NCBI GenBank assembly: GCA_029298735.1
Contig: JANSLP010000031.1
Span: 124,001-188,000, forward strand
DNA: 64,000 bases
Direction of reading: 5' to 3'
Source of the DNA: Ophiostoma sp. CBS 140.51
Taxonomy: Eukaryota > Ascomycota > Sordariomycetes > Ophiostomatales > Ophiostomataceae
Under the pieces are notes generated by a model. The model worked only from the letters and a program-made list of their open reading frames with translations. It was not told where the DNA came from and ran no database searches. This document shows positions 10,951 through 23,694 of the stretch, in pieces; the stretch's first letter is position 1, and each line of letters opens with the position of its first letter. The position numbers and the translations under genes were made by a program.

Positions 10951-11692
10951 CTTGGCTTCTTGAGAGGATGAATTTGTTATGGTTCAAAACAGAAAAGGTG
11001 TATGCGTCTTTGGGTATGTGTGTTGTTGATGAAATCAACGAAGGAAAGAACAAACGGGGACTGCATATTGATTATATCATAAACTGAATAGAGTTCAGGA
11101 AGGGGCGACGACCAGATGTGGTCGTGTCATGAAATGGGAAGGGACTACACGGTGTTGTTTGTAGAAATGGAAAGAATGATCAAGAGACAGTACTTTCCTT
11201 GTTTGGACATTAGATTGACATGGAATTGTGTGCGTGTATGTGGTTGTGGGTGTACATGGAAGGAGCCGTCTTAGTAGTGCATGATGTGGCTTAGTATTCT
11301 TCTGGAAGTTTTTGTACCATTCCAACACAATAATGGTCTGTTGGTGGAACATCTTTTATAAAATCTTATAAAATCATGTACCACAGTCTGTTTTTAAAGA
11401 CGTGAAATACCGTTCTATTATTAAGCTGATGCACACAATTCATTATTTGGTAAGCGTGTATATTGTATTATCTCTCCAAATTGTACGTATCTCTCCCTCC
11501 TCCATCAACATCAAAATCTGGTATATAAAAATATGCTTGCAATATCAAAGAACAATTCTGTCCAATAAAATATGCAGATGCTCGAAAGCATGCAAGAAGT
11601 AAAAATTACCCTCCACCTGACATGGCTTCTATTTCACGACCGTGTCTACACCTGACTTCCTCCAACTTTTTCTCATCTTCACTCATCCTTCT
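10951..11692. other. Intergenic region between two minus-strand genes
   Basis: No gene is seen. The region contains the 3' end of the SLC35-type gene's neighbour space and the leader of the NADAR gene. DNA from 11340 to 11600 is A/T-rich with short unremarkable open frames. Confidence 0.5.
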
Positions 11693-12997
11693 TTAATCCT
11701 GCTGCACCTCGGCAGCACGCGCTTCGGCGGCCTCCTGCTCAATGGCGTGCGCCTTCTTGGCCGCATTCAGTGCCTTGAGCTTGGCCGTGCCGAAACCGGC
11801 CACACCGTCCTCCTGGTTGGCGCCCAGCCACGGCTTCTTGGCATCACCGAGCATGCTGCCACTCAAAAAGTAGACGATGAGGCCCAGCAGAATAAGGACG
11901 AACGCGATGGGGTACAAGAAGTAGATGGTGTAGCCGAACACGTGGATGCCAATGATGACGCCCCAAAAGTTGGCCGTCAGCAGGGAAATGTCAAAGAAGG
12001 CGGCACTGCCCATGCGCAGAATCAAGGGGGCCAACGTGTAGAAGATGGTGAGGGAAAAGGTGTAGCCCAGCAGATAACCAATGACGGGCCCCGACCAGTT
12101 GGCCGTCTGGATGGAGTGGCGGTCAAAGATGGCGGCCTGGACGCCGTTGATGCAGGCACCAAAGAAGCCGAGGCAGGCCAGGACTTCGTAGGCGGGCTTT
12201 TTGCTGACGAACCACTCCTCGAACACGTTGCTCATGCCGTAGAGGGAAGCACCCAACAAACCAAACAGGTCGCCCTTGAGCTTGTCGACACCGGGGCCAC
12301 CGTTGGTGCCCTGGATGTGGTCCGAGGCCAGCAGGATGCCCATACCGCCGCAGGCAATGAGGATGCCCAGGATCTGGAAGGGCCGGTAGCGGACGCGCAG
12401 CAGGACAAACGAAATGATGACCACGCAGACAATGGACCAAAAGTTGAGCAGCTGAGCGCTCAGGATGTTGGTGTAGTCGTAGGCCAGGACCGTAAAGTAG
12501 TTGCCCTCGACATCGAGGAACGACAGGATAAAGTACTTCCAGCCGTCGCGGATCAGAATCGTCTTGACCACGTAGCGCCAGCCCTTGTAGTAGAACGTGA
12601 TGGGCACGTAAATGAGGGACAGCAGGATGTAATTAAAGAGCGTCTGGAACGCGGGGATGTTGGTGCCGTTGGTCGTCAGGAAGCTGGTGAACGTGTTGGT
12701 GGCAGTGATGCAGAGCGACAGGACCTGGCCGACCAGGACGATGATCCAGAAATCCCACGTCTGCAGATAGCTGTACCAGCGAACCTTGCTTGCCTCGATG
12801 GTGCGGAGACCCTCGCCGACGGCCAGGTCTTCGGCGATGGGCGCCTCAGGGCCGGTGGGACCAGCAGGGTCGGCAATGACGCCGTTGTTCTTGGGGTTGC
12901 CGTTGGCATCCACCTCGACGGCGGACGTGCCGTTGACGACGCCGTCGTGCATGGCGTCGGCCTCAAAGGCCTTGTTGTAGCTCTCGACGGTGGTCAT
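11693..12997 (-). CDS. SLC35F-type (DUF914/solute carrier 35) membrane transporter, 434 aa
   Basis: A single exon encoding a drug/metabolite-superfamily protein related to human SLC35F1/F2. The first 75 residues are hydrophilic. About ten membrane segments follow, beginning at TWDFWIIVLVGQVLSLCITA and ending with YPIAFVLILLGLIVYFLSG. Family features are LSFLDVEGNYFTVLAYDYTN and the repeated EamA-like halves, with GASLYGMSNVFEEWFVSK in the second half. The C-terminal 45 residues are cytosolic, Ala/Glu-rich and helical. Length is normal for fungal members. The substrate is not known from sequence; nucleotide-sugar, thiamine-like or polyamine-type cargo are all possible for the superfamily. The sense-strand leader above 12997 is C/T-rich. 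The plus strand has a 456-codon open frame across this gene that is only its complement. Confidence 0.9.
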   Translation of the reverse strand: MTTVESYNKAFEADAMHDGVVNGTSAVEVDANGNPKNNGVIADPAGPTGPEAPIAEDLAVGEGLRTIEASKVRWYSYLQTWDFWIIVLVGQVLSLCITATNTFTSFLTTNGTNIPAFQTLFNYILLSLIYVPITFYYKGWRYVVKTILIRDGWKYFILSFLDVEGNYFTVLAYDYTNILSAQLLNFWSIVCVVIISFVLLRVRYRPFQILGILIACGGMGILLASDHIQGTNGGPGVDKLKGDLFGLLGASLYGMSNVFEEWFVSKKPAYEVLACLGFFGACINGVQAAIFDRHSIQTANWSGPVIGYLLGYTFSLTIFYTLAPLILRMGSAAFFDISLLTANFWGVIIGIHVFGYTIYFLYPIAFVLILLGLIVYFLSGSMLGDAKKPWLGANQEDGVAGFGTAKLKALNAAKKAHAIEQEAAEARAAEVQQD

Positions 12998-14794
12998 TCT
13001 GCTGTGCGTTAGGAGAGAATCAACAATAAAAGGTGCTTGTTTGTCCTACCTGTCGGGAGTGCTGTTTTTGTTTTGCGTAGAACGATCTCGTTCTTTCTTT
13101 TCGATTATCTCTTCTCTCTCTCGAGTCTTTCTGCCGGGGCAGCGAGCGCAAAGACTGTAAGTCGCTCGCTATGGCCCTAAGCCTGTCGGGGTATTTTGTC
13201 GTCGTAGATTGTCGAGGTGCGTCCGGTGTGCATCGACGGGGCAGTGGCCGAAGATGCGATGTTGGTGGCGGTGATGGGCGCAGTGAGCATGTGGGTGATG
13301 TGCGATGCTTAATGTGAGAGATTGCGATGTGCGTCGCCGATGTGCGTCGCCGATGTGCGTCGCCGATGTGCGTCGCGTGGGCGAAACGTGGGAAGCGTAG
13401 GAGAATGGGAAACCAAAGGTTAATATGCAAAGAAAGAAGAGGAGCTGAAGATCTTCTGCGAGATCAAGAGGGAGATGAAAAAGAAGAAAAGTCGAGTGAC
13501 AGGCGCGAGGCGACGAGAAAAGAAAGTTGAGACTAGAAAAAAAAAAGAGGACGGAGCCCGATAAGGAGCTAGACCGATAAAAGAAGGCTTTTCCTCCCAT
13601 GTCGCGGCGGCAAAGACGACTGTGAAAAAAAAGAACGGAGCTAATGAGCGGGCGGACAGGGCCTCGACTTGCCAGTAGACCACGGCCTCACAAGGCCTGC
13701 ACCAATGGCGGGGCCAATTTTGGAGAGAAAGTCGAGAAAACAAGACCAGAGAAAAAACCGAGGAAAATGCCCGCGCAAGGCGCGCGCGGGGCCGGGTCAT
13801 GCAGTCCGACCCAAGGCCAAGAGGGAGCTTGCCGGTGAAAAAGAACCCCCACTTGCAAGTCTAAGAACACATGTTTCGCCCCCCCCATGTGCCAGTTTCT
13901 ATGTGCTAATGGTGGGCAGTGGGAAGAGGGAGAATATTCAAACTCGTCCGCATCGAGACGATGGAGACCTTTTGGGGTATCAGCCCTGAGAGCTGAAAGG
14001 CAAAAATGAAGAAGAACAGAGACGAAGGATGCGTAGAGTTGAGAGACAATGTCCACGCGCTTTCCCCCAATGGAGTCGAAAATGGTCAGTCCCCACGTTT
14101 TTGTGTTGTTTCTTTTCTTTTTCTGTCACCGTGTGTCTTAGACTTAACCTCTCAGAGACATCAGCGCGTCTTGCGGTCGACTGACTGCAAAACACAGATG
14201 GCGTCCTGAAAAGAAGAAGCGAATATGAAAATCAAATGTGATCATGCCCTTCCCGTCTTAGACAATTGGCTGGAAGGAAGAATAAGATGATGACCTATCC
14301 ACACAACGACAAGGGTGTCTTCGTGCACGGTTCCGCTGTTTGGTGTGTTGACAGTCGTTGGCTGAAGGACGCTTTCCGCTTTCTGTCCTGGGTTGGACCT
14401 GGGTTGGAGGCGCGTTCCGCTGTCAGTGCCGTGTTCCGGTGTCACCCTCGAGTAGCGTCGCCAACCTTATTCTCACAATGCATCGACGTGTGAGTGAAAA
14501 CCAAATGTGTTCCGAAAATCAATTTGCTCCTGACCGTGACACAGAGCTCCGGTCTGTATTTCTTCCTGTAATCCGAATGTTTCCAATCCTATGAGTATCC
14601 TTCCCCCAGGACACCATTTTGTTGTTGTGTTCGTCTGTTCGTGATCCAGTCCCCGAAATGTCTCCCCTGTCTAATGTACAAGTGAAAAGTAAAAATCCAA
14701 AGCAAACAAAACAATCCAAATCCAAAAAAGCCAGCCAAAAATAAAAGTACAAACAAAACAGAAATGACAAAAGAAATAATTATACAGCGGGTGC
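12998..14794. other. Intergenic region with a 13-bp tandem repeat
   Basis: No gene is supported. It holds the promoter side of the SLC35-type gene (C/T-rich on the minus strand to about 13170), a perfect tandem repeat at 13325-13376, a purine-rich stretch at 13420-13560, and the 3' side of the 1441-aa gene. Confidence 0.5.
13325..13376. repeat. 13-bp tandem repeat, four perfect copies
   Basis: The unit CGATGTGCGTCGC occurs four times head to tail without mismatch. It lies about 330 bp upstream of the SLC35-type start codon and is not in a recognisable coding frame. Confidence 0.95.
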
Positions 14795-17700
14795 CTAGAT
14801 AAAGGTCGTTCCAAAACTGTCGACCATGCCAGTCGGCGTGTGCCGGTCAAAGTTGAGCTGGCCCAGCGCCAGCTTCGGCGGCCCGTCGCCCTTGATGGCG
14901 CTGCTGCCGTTGCCGACACCGCCGCCCACACCAATGATGCGCTCGTGTAGGACGGCATCGCCGTCGACGCCGCCGGCTAGGTGGCTGGCTATGGCCCAGC
15001 GTTTCATGCCGCCCTTGCTGGGGCTCTCCAAAAGCTCGCTGTCCGCCTCGCTCTCAATAATGGACGGCCCACGGGCCAGACCGATGGAGTCGGGCGACAG
15101 GGGACCGAAATTGCTGTCCTCTTCGTCGAGGTGGTGGTGACCATCACTTTCCGCGTCGCTATCATCGTCCACCAACCCTCTGCCAGCATCGCCGCCGCCC
15201 CAGCTGTACTCGCTTTCGGGGCTGGCGGCCTGCGTGGCGAGGGCGTCGTCGATCTGGTTGTCGTTGTTATCCTTCTCCTCGACAGCATCCGGCGTCTCGG
15301 GGAAGGCACCAATGACCTGGGGTGTAGGCAGAGCTTCTGTCGCGACAGCCTCCTCGACCTCAACCTGAGGGGCATCCTTGGGCGGTACTGCAGGCGGCTC
15401 GGGCGAGGGGCTGGGTGCGAGAACCTCTGGCTTCGGTTCAGACTCAGGCTTGGGCACAAGCTTCTGCTGCGGAGCCTTCTCGAGCGAGTCGAGTCGTGCG
15501 GGCAGAGCCCACGGTGCACCCGTCGGGGCCGTCAGGCCGTGCGCCTCGGTCGGCAGATTTTCCGTGTTATCGGCGTCAAAGGCGTAAGGTCCGAGACCAA
15601 TGTCGCGGGCATACACGCTGGCCGTGAAGGCCGACTTGGATTTGGTGGGCGAGGCCTTGAGGTTGGGGAAGAGCTCGTCCTCGTCAGCTTCACCCCGATC
15701 ATCGTCTTCGTCGTCGAGGTCGATCGCAGGGTTGGGTGTTGTGGGCGTAACCGGCGTGGAAGGCGTCATAGGTGTAGCGGGCGTGGGCGAAGTGATAGTC
15801 GCCGGCACCTCGATAACCTTCTCGACAATCTGCTCAGACTCCTTCTCTGTCGTCTTCTGTTCCTCCACAACGGGCGGCGAGATAAAGACGGCGGGCAGTG
15901 GCCAGTTGGCCGTCAGCGACGGCTCGGCATCGCCCGATGGCAGGGAGATGGGCGACAGCGGCGGTTCCGAGTCGAAACTGGTGCGCTCGAGCTCAGTCTC
16001 CACGATGTTGTCACTGTCCTCCTGGTGGTGTTCGCTTTCGAACTCTTCTTGGGCGTCTTGGAAGTCATGGGTGTCCTCGTGAACATCCTTCTGGACAATC
16101 TCCCGGCTGTCATGCGCGTTCACCACGTCGGGCTTCCAGCTGTCGGGAGTTTGAGGACGGCTGGTCTCCTCTTGCTTCTCGGCAACAGCCACAGGCGTGC
16201 TGACACGGCTAACCTGCTTCTCCTCGACAGACTTGGCCTCGAACTCGGCACTCTCTTCGGTCGGCGTGTCTGGCGAAGTGTCCTTCTGCTCAGGCGATGC
16301 CTGCTGGCGAACCACGGCCTTCTCTACGACGGGACTCGGGGTCTTGACAGTGACGGGCGAAGTCGGCTCAGGTGTAGACGACTTCACTGGTGTAGCTTCC
16401 TTGGAGGCGGCTGCCGCGGCAAGGATATCCTTGGTCTTGTTCAGCACGGCTAGGCCGGACAGGCCGGCTTCCTGCTTGGTGTCGGCTGTCGGTGACCGTG
16501 GCGACCGCGGCGACCGCGGCGACCGCGGCGACTGTGGCAGGGACGATGATGGCGGGATGGGCGACACGCTCCGCGATGGCAGAGGAAAACTGTTGAGTGT
16601 CAGTTTGTCGAGGCTGCCGGTGGACTGTGATTCGGGGAGTTCGAGCTTCGTCGTTGTGGCCGGCGCGACAGATACAGGCGGGCTGCGCGCAGGGCGTGGA
16701 GGGGCCGTCTTTGTGGGCGTGGTCGCTGTGGTCGTCGTCTCCTCAGTCTCCTCCTCTGCGTCGGGCTCCTCCTTGATGGCAAAATCCTTGATCTCGGTGC
16801 CCTCCGCTCCTGTAGGCTTGTCCTCGACCACCTCGGCCACGTCAGGCAGGGGCGGACCGAATGACTGGAAGCCGCTGCCACCACCGCCACCACTACTACT
16901 ACCGCCCGAAACGGGCCGGTCGAGCGGCTGGTAGACAATCGGGTTGTTGGGATGATTGTTCTCGACCACAGGGTGCTGTCCCGAGCGGTCGGCGGGGTAG
17001 CCGTTGCCGTTGGACATATGGGGCGGGCTGCCGAGTGGGCTTCTCAGCGGGCCATACTGTGACGGGTCGCGGTAGGACGAGGGACCCGGGCCCGAGTTGA
17101 GTGGCATCGGTTGCGGTGTACGTGTGCGCGATTGGCCGCCATCACCACCCGAGCTACTTTTGGGCGTCGTGTATGGCGGGCTCCGTACACCATTACCTGG
17201 CGGACTGCGCACAAACGGCGGCGGGCTTCTGTACTGAGCAGGGGACATGGAGCTGCCGCGTGGCTGGTGGCCGTACGACGGTTGGCCCGGACCTTGAGGA
17301 GATGCAGGTCCACGCATGTTGTTCATACTAGGGTAATCTCTGGGGCTGCGCGGGAGCTGCTGCATCGACTTGGTGGTGCGCAGACCCTGACCCTGACCCT
17401 GCCCCTGGGGTGGGTTGCCGTAGGGAATACGGTGCTGTTGCAGATCAAAGTCGCTACCCATGCGGCGAAGACCGTCACGACCTGCCGAGGCCGGCCGGTT
17501 GGATGGTCTGGGCATGCCTGGCGAGGGCTGTCTGTCAGAGCGAGCCATGGCGTACGGGCCGCCACCCATGTTGCCGTAGTGCCGGTGGTCACGCGGGTCG
17601 GCGCTACTGTTCGGGGGTGGGCGGTGGCCATGCGAGGACTGGCTGCGGGGACCAGGACCGGGACCGGGACCATAGCCGGGCGACTGCGGTTGCAGCTGGT

Positions 17701-19178
17701 GTTGTTGCCGCCGGGGGTCGTAGCGGGGATCATGACGGTTGTCATATCTCGGATCGTATCTGGGGTCGTAGCGAGGGTCATTTCTGGCGTCATACCGAGG
17801 ATCGTACCGGGGGTCGTTGCGGTGCGGGCGCTGAGAGGGATGCGGCTGCTGTGAGGAGTGTTTCTGGCTCGAGTCGGGGATCTGGTGGTGTTGCTGGTAG
17901 TATGGCGCAGACTGGGGATGCTGCTGTTGCCGATGTTGGCCGTTGGGTCGTTGAGGCGCCCGGGCACCACCAGGGCTCTGCTGCTCAACCATCCACGACT
18001 TTTCGAGTTGGTCAATCTGAGCGCCCCAGCTGCGGCGCTTGGGCACTTCAATGGCGAGGTCTCTCTGCTTGGCTGCATCTCTGGCTTTGCGGCCGCGGGA
18101 GTCTTGTGAGGAGCCGGGAGGGCTAGTTGGTGTGGCGTCGCGTGACCGCGGGTTCAGGGGAGCGGGCACCATCACTTCAGGTTGAGGTGCTGGCAGCGGC
18201 TGGGCAGCACGACCGGCGGCCTCATTGACGGCCATTAAGGCTTCGTCGCCAAAGCTGGACGACTGGCTCAGCATGCCACCACCAATCTTGCCGTCCGCAG
18301 ACGACTTCTTGCTGTTTTGAAGGGGCCACACAGGCTCTGGCGACATGGAGGGCGGGGAGCGGTTGGAGACGGTCGAGGGAGGAGAAGCGGCTCTCTGGTC
18401 GTCGTTCGAAGAGTTTTGGATAGACGACTCTGACGTTTCTGTGGGCGCCGAAGATGAGGTGGACATGTTGTTGTCGCTCAGGCTCTGAGAGTTGTGCATG
18501 CCCGAGCGTGTGGGCGAGTTGATGCCGTAGCGAGGATCAGAAGACGAAGATGGACCAGCCGCGGCGTTGGAAGGGCCAGAGCCTGATGCGCCTCTTGGTG
18601 TCTGAGGCCGTCTGCCGGCTGCCGGACCAAACTGTGCGCTGAACGAGTGGCCATGCGACCATGGCTTCGAACCAGGGCCGTGGGATGTGCTGGGTCGGAC
18701 GTCGACATCGCTGTCGAGTGGGGACCGGCCCTTGGAGCCAAAGTAGTCGCCACCGTTGTGGCTACCACTGCCGCTTCCACTGCCCTCACCACGGCCGCCG
18801 CTCATGCTCGAAAAGCTGCCGGTCCGCTGCCGCTGTGCGCCATTGCCCGACGTCCAGGGCCGCGACGGCTGGTTTAATGCGCCACCGCTCGGCTTCTTTG
18901 TGAGTTTGCCCGTTCGTAATGTAGGCGTGGCCGCGCGCTCGGGCAGGAAACCGTCGCCGGCGTAAATCTCGGTCGCGGGCCCTTTGACGCCGCCTCTGAG
19001 GTACGGGTCGTCGCCGAGAAAGGCCTGGTTGAACATGTCCTTTTCGATCTCGACCTCTTCCTCCTTGGCCCTTCCCTTCCTGTGGGTTGTTAGTGCTCTC
19101 TCCTCGAAAAGTATGTACCCACGATGCCTTTACTCACTTTTTCTTGTCACCCCCGCGCTTAAACGAAAAGATGCCCAT
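14795..19178 (-). CDS. Large disordered Pro/Ser-rich protein, two exons, 1441 aa
   Basis: Exon 1 is 19178-19138 (MGIFSFKRGGDKKK) and exon 2 is 19079-14795; the intron has a GTGAGT donor, CTAAC branch and CCCACAG acceptor. The junction adds KKGRAKEEEVEIEKDMFNQA, so the ATG at 19036 is internal. The protein is nearly all low complexity: Ser/Gly/Pro-rich residues 50-330, Gln/His-rich 370-480 with YDPR repeats, Pro/Ser-rich 500-700, an acidic Glu/Thr/Pro-rich stretch, PRSPRSPRSP, and a more ordered C-terminus (SPSKGGMKRWAIASHLAGG to the end, FDRHTPTGMVDSFGTTFI). There is no signal peptide or membrane segment. It could be a cortical or scaffold protein, but nothing proves this. The conserved N- and C-termini suggest short binding motifs at both ends. 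Confidence 0.8.
16499..16536 (-). repeat. 9-bp coding tandem repeat (PRS units)
   Basis: GCGACCGCG-type 9-bp units repeat about four times and encode SPRSPRSPRSPRSP within the 1441-aa protein. Confidence 0.85.
17712..17822 (-). repeat. 12-bp-type coding repeat (RYDP units)
   Basis: Imperfect 12-nt units encode a run of DPRYDPRYDARNDPRYDP-type peptides in the 1441-aa protein. Silent differences between units show the array is old or under selection at the protein level. Confidence 0.85.
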
Positions 19179-22100
19179 GATTGCGGTGGAGCGTTCTGCC
19201 TCTCAGAACTGATTTCTACTCAGTTGTCGACTCCAGAAGCAGCGCAAACGACAAACGACCCGGATCTCCGGGAAAAGTTGAAGAATCGTGAAGGCGGTAC
19301 AGCAAAAATCTGGAGTATTTGTGTGTTTGTCGAAACTGGCCCACCGTGCCCTCTTTTTTTTCTGCCGATTTGGGCGTATCGTTGAAGCCGTAAATTCAAA
19401 ATGATACGACGGCGGTTCGAATAGAGTTGCTTAAAAAATGAAGTGTAGTTCAAGTCGAAAGTGAAAATGACGCGGTCGATGCTGGGGGCAGCCCAAACAT
19501 CATGTACTCTCGGAGGTAGTTGAATAATATGTTGTAGGTCGCGGCAATGTCCCGAAAGGAACGGAAAAGGCGGAACTGAATATGTGAATATGGGGTTCTG
19601 GAGACAAACAATGGTCGAGAATGGTGTATTGTTGGTTTTAGTTGGAGAGAGAGAGAGAGAGATAGTGGAAGGGAAGAATGAAGAAGACAACGCGAAGAGA
19701 TTAAGAAAGCATGACAGCCATACACACAACCGAAAAAAGAAATATGGATATGGTTTGGTTCGGAAAGAAAAAGAAGAAAAAACAGATTAGAAGATAAAAA
19801 GGACTGGACCAAGGACCTCGACCTGGGATATGGAATAGACAAAATAATGCTCCGTAAAGTACACGCAGTAAGAACTATTTACTACGAAAACACCAAGTAT
19901 TACTCCATACTATGGTGGAGCATCAGAAGCGAGAAGAAAAAAAAAGGACGCGCAAAGGGGGAGGGGAAGAGTAACAAGGAGGGGGTGGATGGAGGTTGGC
20001 ACCAGTGATCAACACGCGGCCAGGGACAGGAACTGGGTTTTTTGCGGCAGCGCCAGAGCGCGTTGAGAGCTGTGAGAACCCGTGCGAGGTGAGAGCCTAA
20101 GAACTAATGAACCTGGATAGTGGCGCAGGATGCAGGTACGCAGGTACCTGGTTTGAATTTTCAGGCACAGAAAGGACGAGAGTGGACAAGAGTGACAAAA
20201 GGAACTTAAAGAAAAAGTAGAAAAGAGGAACCCATCCGAGCCATCAAAACTAACGCTGCATGCTCAAAGACAAGGATTCTCCACTCTTTCGGGCAAGAAT
20301 GTGATGCTGGGACCACAGTTTTGTTCACAGACTGTGGGAGTCTTGGAGTCAAGACAGGGGGCCGAAGAAAAAAGCAGGAACGGGCAGACAAGGCGTCGAG
20401 AGACGATCTAGACGATCAGAGGGTCCCCGCTTTAGCGTGAGACAGGGGAGAGAGGCTCGAGAGGAAGCAAAAGGCAGAAGACTCGAGGCAGAGGGCCGCG
20501 TCGTTAGTTGGCAGTGGTGCGCGGACGCGGTACTTCCCTCCATCGACGGTCGATTCTAGCTTTTTGAGTTTTGCCCTTGGCAGCTCCCGAGCCAAGGGAG
20601 ATTTAGCCAGTCTGGCAGTCAGACAAGACAGTCAGACAGCGAACAGACAATGGGACGATGGGACGATGGATACACTGGGGGAAAGGGAGAAAGGGGGAAA
20701 GGGGGAGAGGATGAGGAGAATAGGGATGAATGAGGCGTCAAAAAAGGAAAGGAAAAGACGACAAGACGAAAAAAAGACAATGTGGCGCAAGATTCGGCTA
20801 CGGGGTGGTCCTCCCGTGTGCCCTGAGCGGTCTGTTGGCCGAGAGAAAATGGTGTAAGTTGAGAGGACGAGAACAATAGTAGTGTTCTTATGGATTGGAT
20901 GGGCTTATGTGGCTGGCATGGCTGGAAAAGGGGGTAGCGATTTGCCCGAATTGCGGCGTGAGCGGCGTGAGAAGCGCTTCGAAGGATAAGAGACGGGGCC
21001 GTAGACATCAAGCTGCCAGTGTCAAGCAAGATATTGTACATCGAGCACACTTGTCGCGTTTGATGCTGCCTGTTGTGTAGATGAAGAAAAGCTGTAAGAT
21101 CTAGGCCACTGGTCGGTGCACGACGTATGCAGTGAGATGACGGAAAATGCCAGACAAAAGTCTCCACGCTTCGCGCTCCACGGTCAACTTTGAGTGCGAA
21201 TGCCGTTGAAGTATTTTGCTTTGGGGTGTTTTGTCTTCGTCGCGTCTTTTCTTCATATCTCACCGGACGTGTTAAAACGCAAAAGGCCCCATCGTCTGTG
21301 TGAAAAGAGAGAAGAGTCTCCGTCAGGGCTCCATAAGGCTATTCCAGACTGGCATTCTGGGCCGCCCCCGTACCACCGGCTTGTTTGGCTCTTTTGGCTT
21401 TCTTTTGGCTCAAGTTTCTGGCTTTTTGACCCTGCCGGGTTAGAGTTGGTTTGAAGTCTGTGCAATCTGTGTCCAGTCTGTTTGCTGGTTAGCATTCATT
21501 CTCACGACAGTGCTTTCAGTGCCATTTCTCGGTTGTCCATCTCTTTTCCATGCCCCCCCGTCCTCGTCTATGCTCCTTGTTTCTTTGTTTGTCAAGACGC
21601 CGGCGGCGGGTCGTGTCTTTGACAAGATCGCGCTGGCCTGTGGTGGCTCGCGATGATCCCGGATGGCACACGACGGTCCTCGCTGGGGCCTCTCATGAGA
21701 TCGAGACAGAAGGCAAGACAAGACGAAAAAGTAGCCACCCCACACCGGAACCACAATCGGCTGCCGAGGGCATACCCTTGTTCGAATAAAAGAAGCCGCC
21801 GCCAGCTGCCACAGCACCATCGCTGCCAGCTGAACGGCTTACCCCTGTCAAGCGTTGCGTTAGCCAGGGGGTTGGAAAGGAGAAAAAAAGTTTCTGCCCA
21901 CCAGGGGAAGACCGATGCCGTCACTGCTTCGCACTCTTCCTTTCCTGTCAGTGTATTTTTGGACTGCCCTGTCTGGCCATGGACTGACCCTGGCTTCCGT
22001 CGACGCCGCCCGAGAGCCAGCCCTGTTGGTTGTCTGTGACCTGCATGAGAGACGGCTTCAACGCACGACAGTCTCTCCTTGCTTCGATTTCGGTGATGGT

Positions 22101-23694
22101 CACTGAGACCCTGAGGCCACGAAGGCCAAAACGACTTTAGAAGTCCCTTGCATTGGTTTGCTTCTTTGCCGAGGGGTTGAACAGCCACGATGCAGTGTCT
22201 TGTGTGTAGGGAGATGTGTGTGAAGTTGTGTTGGATGATGCTCGATTGACCCTCATCGACGCTTGCCACGTTGTGTTTTTCTGCTTGTCTGCATGCCTGC
22301 ATCGTTCTTAAACTTCCTCGCGGAGATGTGCGCTGTGCTAAAAAGGGGCACACACACGCCGCCACGGTGGAAGATGGACAAGGCCAATCGAAGCGAAGAA
22401 GCGAAGGATTCTGTTAGAAAGGGGCATGCTAAGAATCGGTGAGGGGGTGCAACTACAGAGTCGGACAGACGAGTGAATACTACGAGAAAACGTCAGTGCA
22501 AGCCACATGTCGGGAAGGAAGGGGTCCACGCAAGGAAGCCACGAGAGACGAGAATAAGGCAGGCGCGAATGGATGCAGTGGACAGTGGGAGAAGGTGCGG
22601 TGTCGTACTCGTACGTCGCACGCCGCCACTCCTTCCCAATGCATGTCACAAAATCAATATTGCTTCATGCTTGCACTCTTTTGTTGAGTTTTTCGACCTG
22701 CTCTTTCCTCCGCGCATCTCGCTCGCGTTCGTACCTTCCTTATCTCGTTGGTGTGACTCCTCTTGTACTTTTGCATAAAATGCTTAAAATGCGCAGATAT
22801 GAGCAGAGCAGGTGCAACCCACACACACCTTCCTCCAGCATATCTCTCACAGAATTTGAGCGTGCCAACTGTCGCGCCCATCGCGCTTTCGTCGTGCCTA
22901 CTTTTGTATTTGAGTATTTTTCTTCCCATCTCCTTCATCTCTCCCATCACACTCAATCTCTTCTCCGTTCTTCAGCACTTCTTTTGGAGTGCCAAGTCCT
23001 GGTCATCAAAACGACCGTGCACTCTCTCTAAAAGTCTCGCCTTGCCGGGACGCCGGGAGTGATGGAGAGAGATGGAGATGTCCACTTCTCTTTCCTCTTT
23101 TTCTCTGTCGCGTCTGTTTCGTGTTTCTGGGCTTTCCACTCACCTCCACAGTTTTCTTCTTTTTCTTCTTCTTCTTCTCTTATTGTTCTTCCTCTTCTTC
23201 CTGACGTAGCTGCGTGCTGTGAGTAGTGTCGTAATTTCCGCATTGTCTAGCTTCGAAACGGCCCCAAAAATTGAACCAAGCCGCGACAGCACCCCAAAAG
23301 CAAAATGCTCTTGCGACGGTCAATCGCGTCTTTTTTTGAGATGACAGCAGCCCAATCTCGCGACTTTAGCGCACCGCCGATGTGTGGCGGGCCTTTCCCT
23401 AAATTGGTAACGGGCAGGCCGAGGCCACTGAAGGAAAAGGAAGCGACTCAAGATAGAACACTCCACAGCTCACCATGGAATAAGATGCGAGGTAAATGGT
23501 CGACAAAGCGGTGTCATGCCCACTTGTTGCGACGGTGAGTGTGAAGTATTATTTTTGATGATTCTATTGTTCTGTGATATTATGTAGTATTACTGTGTAT
23601 GCACACCCTATGTTCTAGTATTTCCATTTACACGTGTTGACGGATCGTCGTCGCGTCGCGTCCAACCACCTCTGGGTATCTTACAATTGATATC
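19179..23694. other. 4.5-kb intergenic region without a supported gene
   Basis: The first few hundred bases are promoter and leader of the 1441-aa gene. The remainder has GA-rich tracts (19640-19790, 20680-20790), a (GA)n microsatellite near 19646, a C/T-rich microsatellite near 23155-23195, and a minus frame of 257 codons at 22365-21592 whose translation lacks any domain-like pattern. The A/T-rich end (23530-23640) is the 3' flank of the MFS gene. Confidence 0.5.

Noticed and set aside
11642..13012. 456-codon plus-strand open frame rich in Val/Asp/Gln/Gly
   Set aside because: It is the exact complement of the SLC35-type transporter gene; GC-rich codon use keeps the antisense frame open.
13325..13376. 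CRISPR-like array
   Set aside because: Units are contiguous without spacers; it is a minisatellite in a fungal genome.
14981..16453. 490-codon plus-strand open frame
   Set aside because: Antisense of the 1441-aa disordered protein; no independent motif.
19430..19450. GGTTCGAAT near 19415 as a possible tRNA T-loop
   Set aside because: No complementary stem on either side and no cloverleaf upstream or on the opposite strand.
21592..22365. 257-codon minus-strand open frame
   Set aside because: Mixed composition without domain-like blocks, no splice-supported extension and no recognisable family; judged chance.
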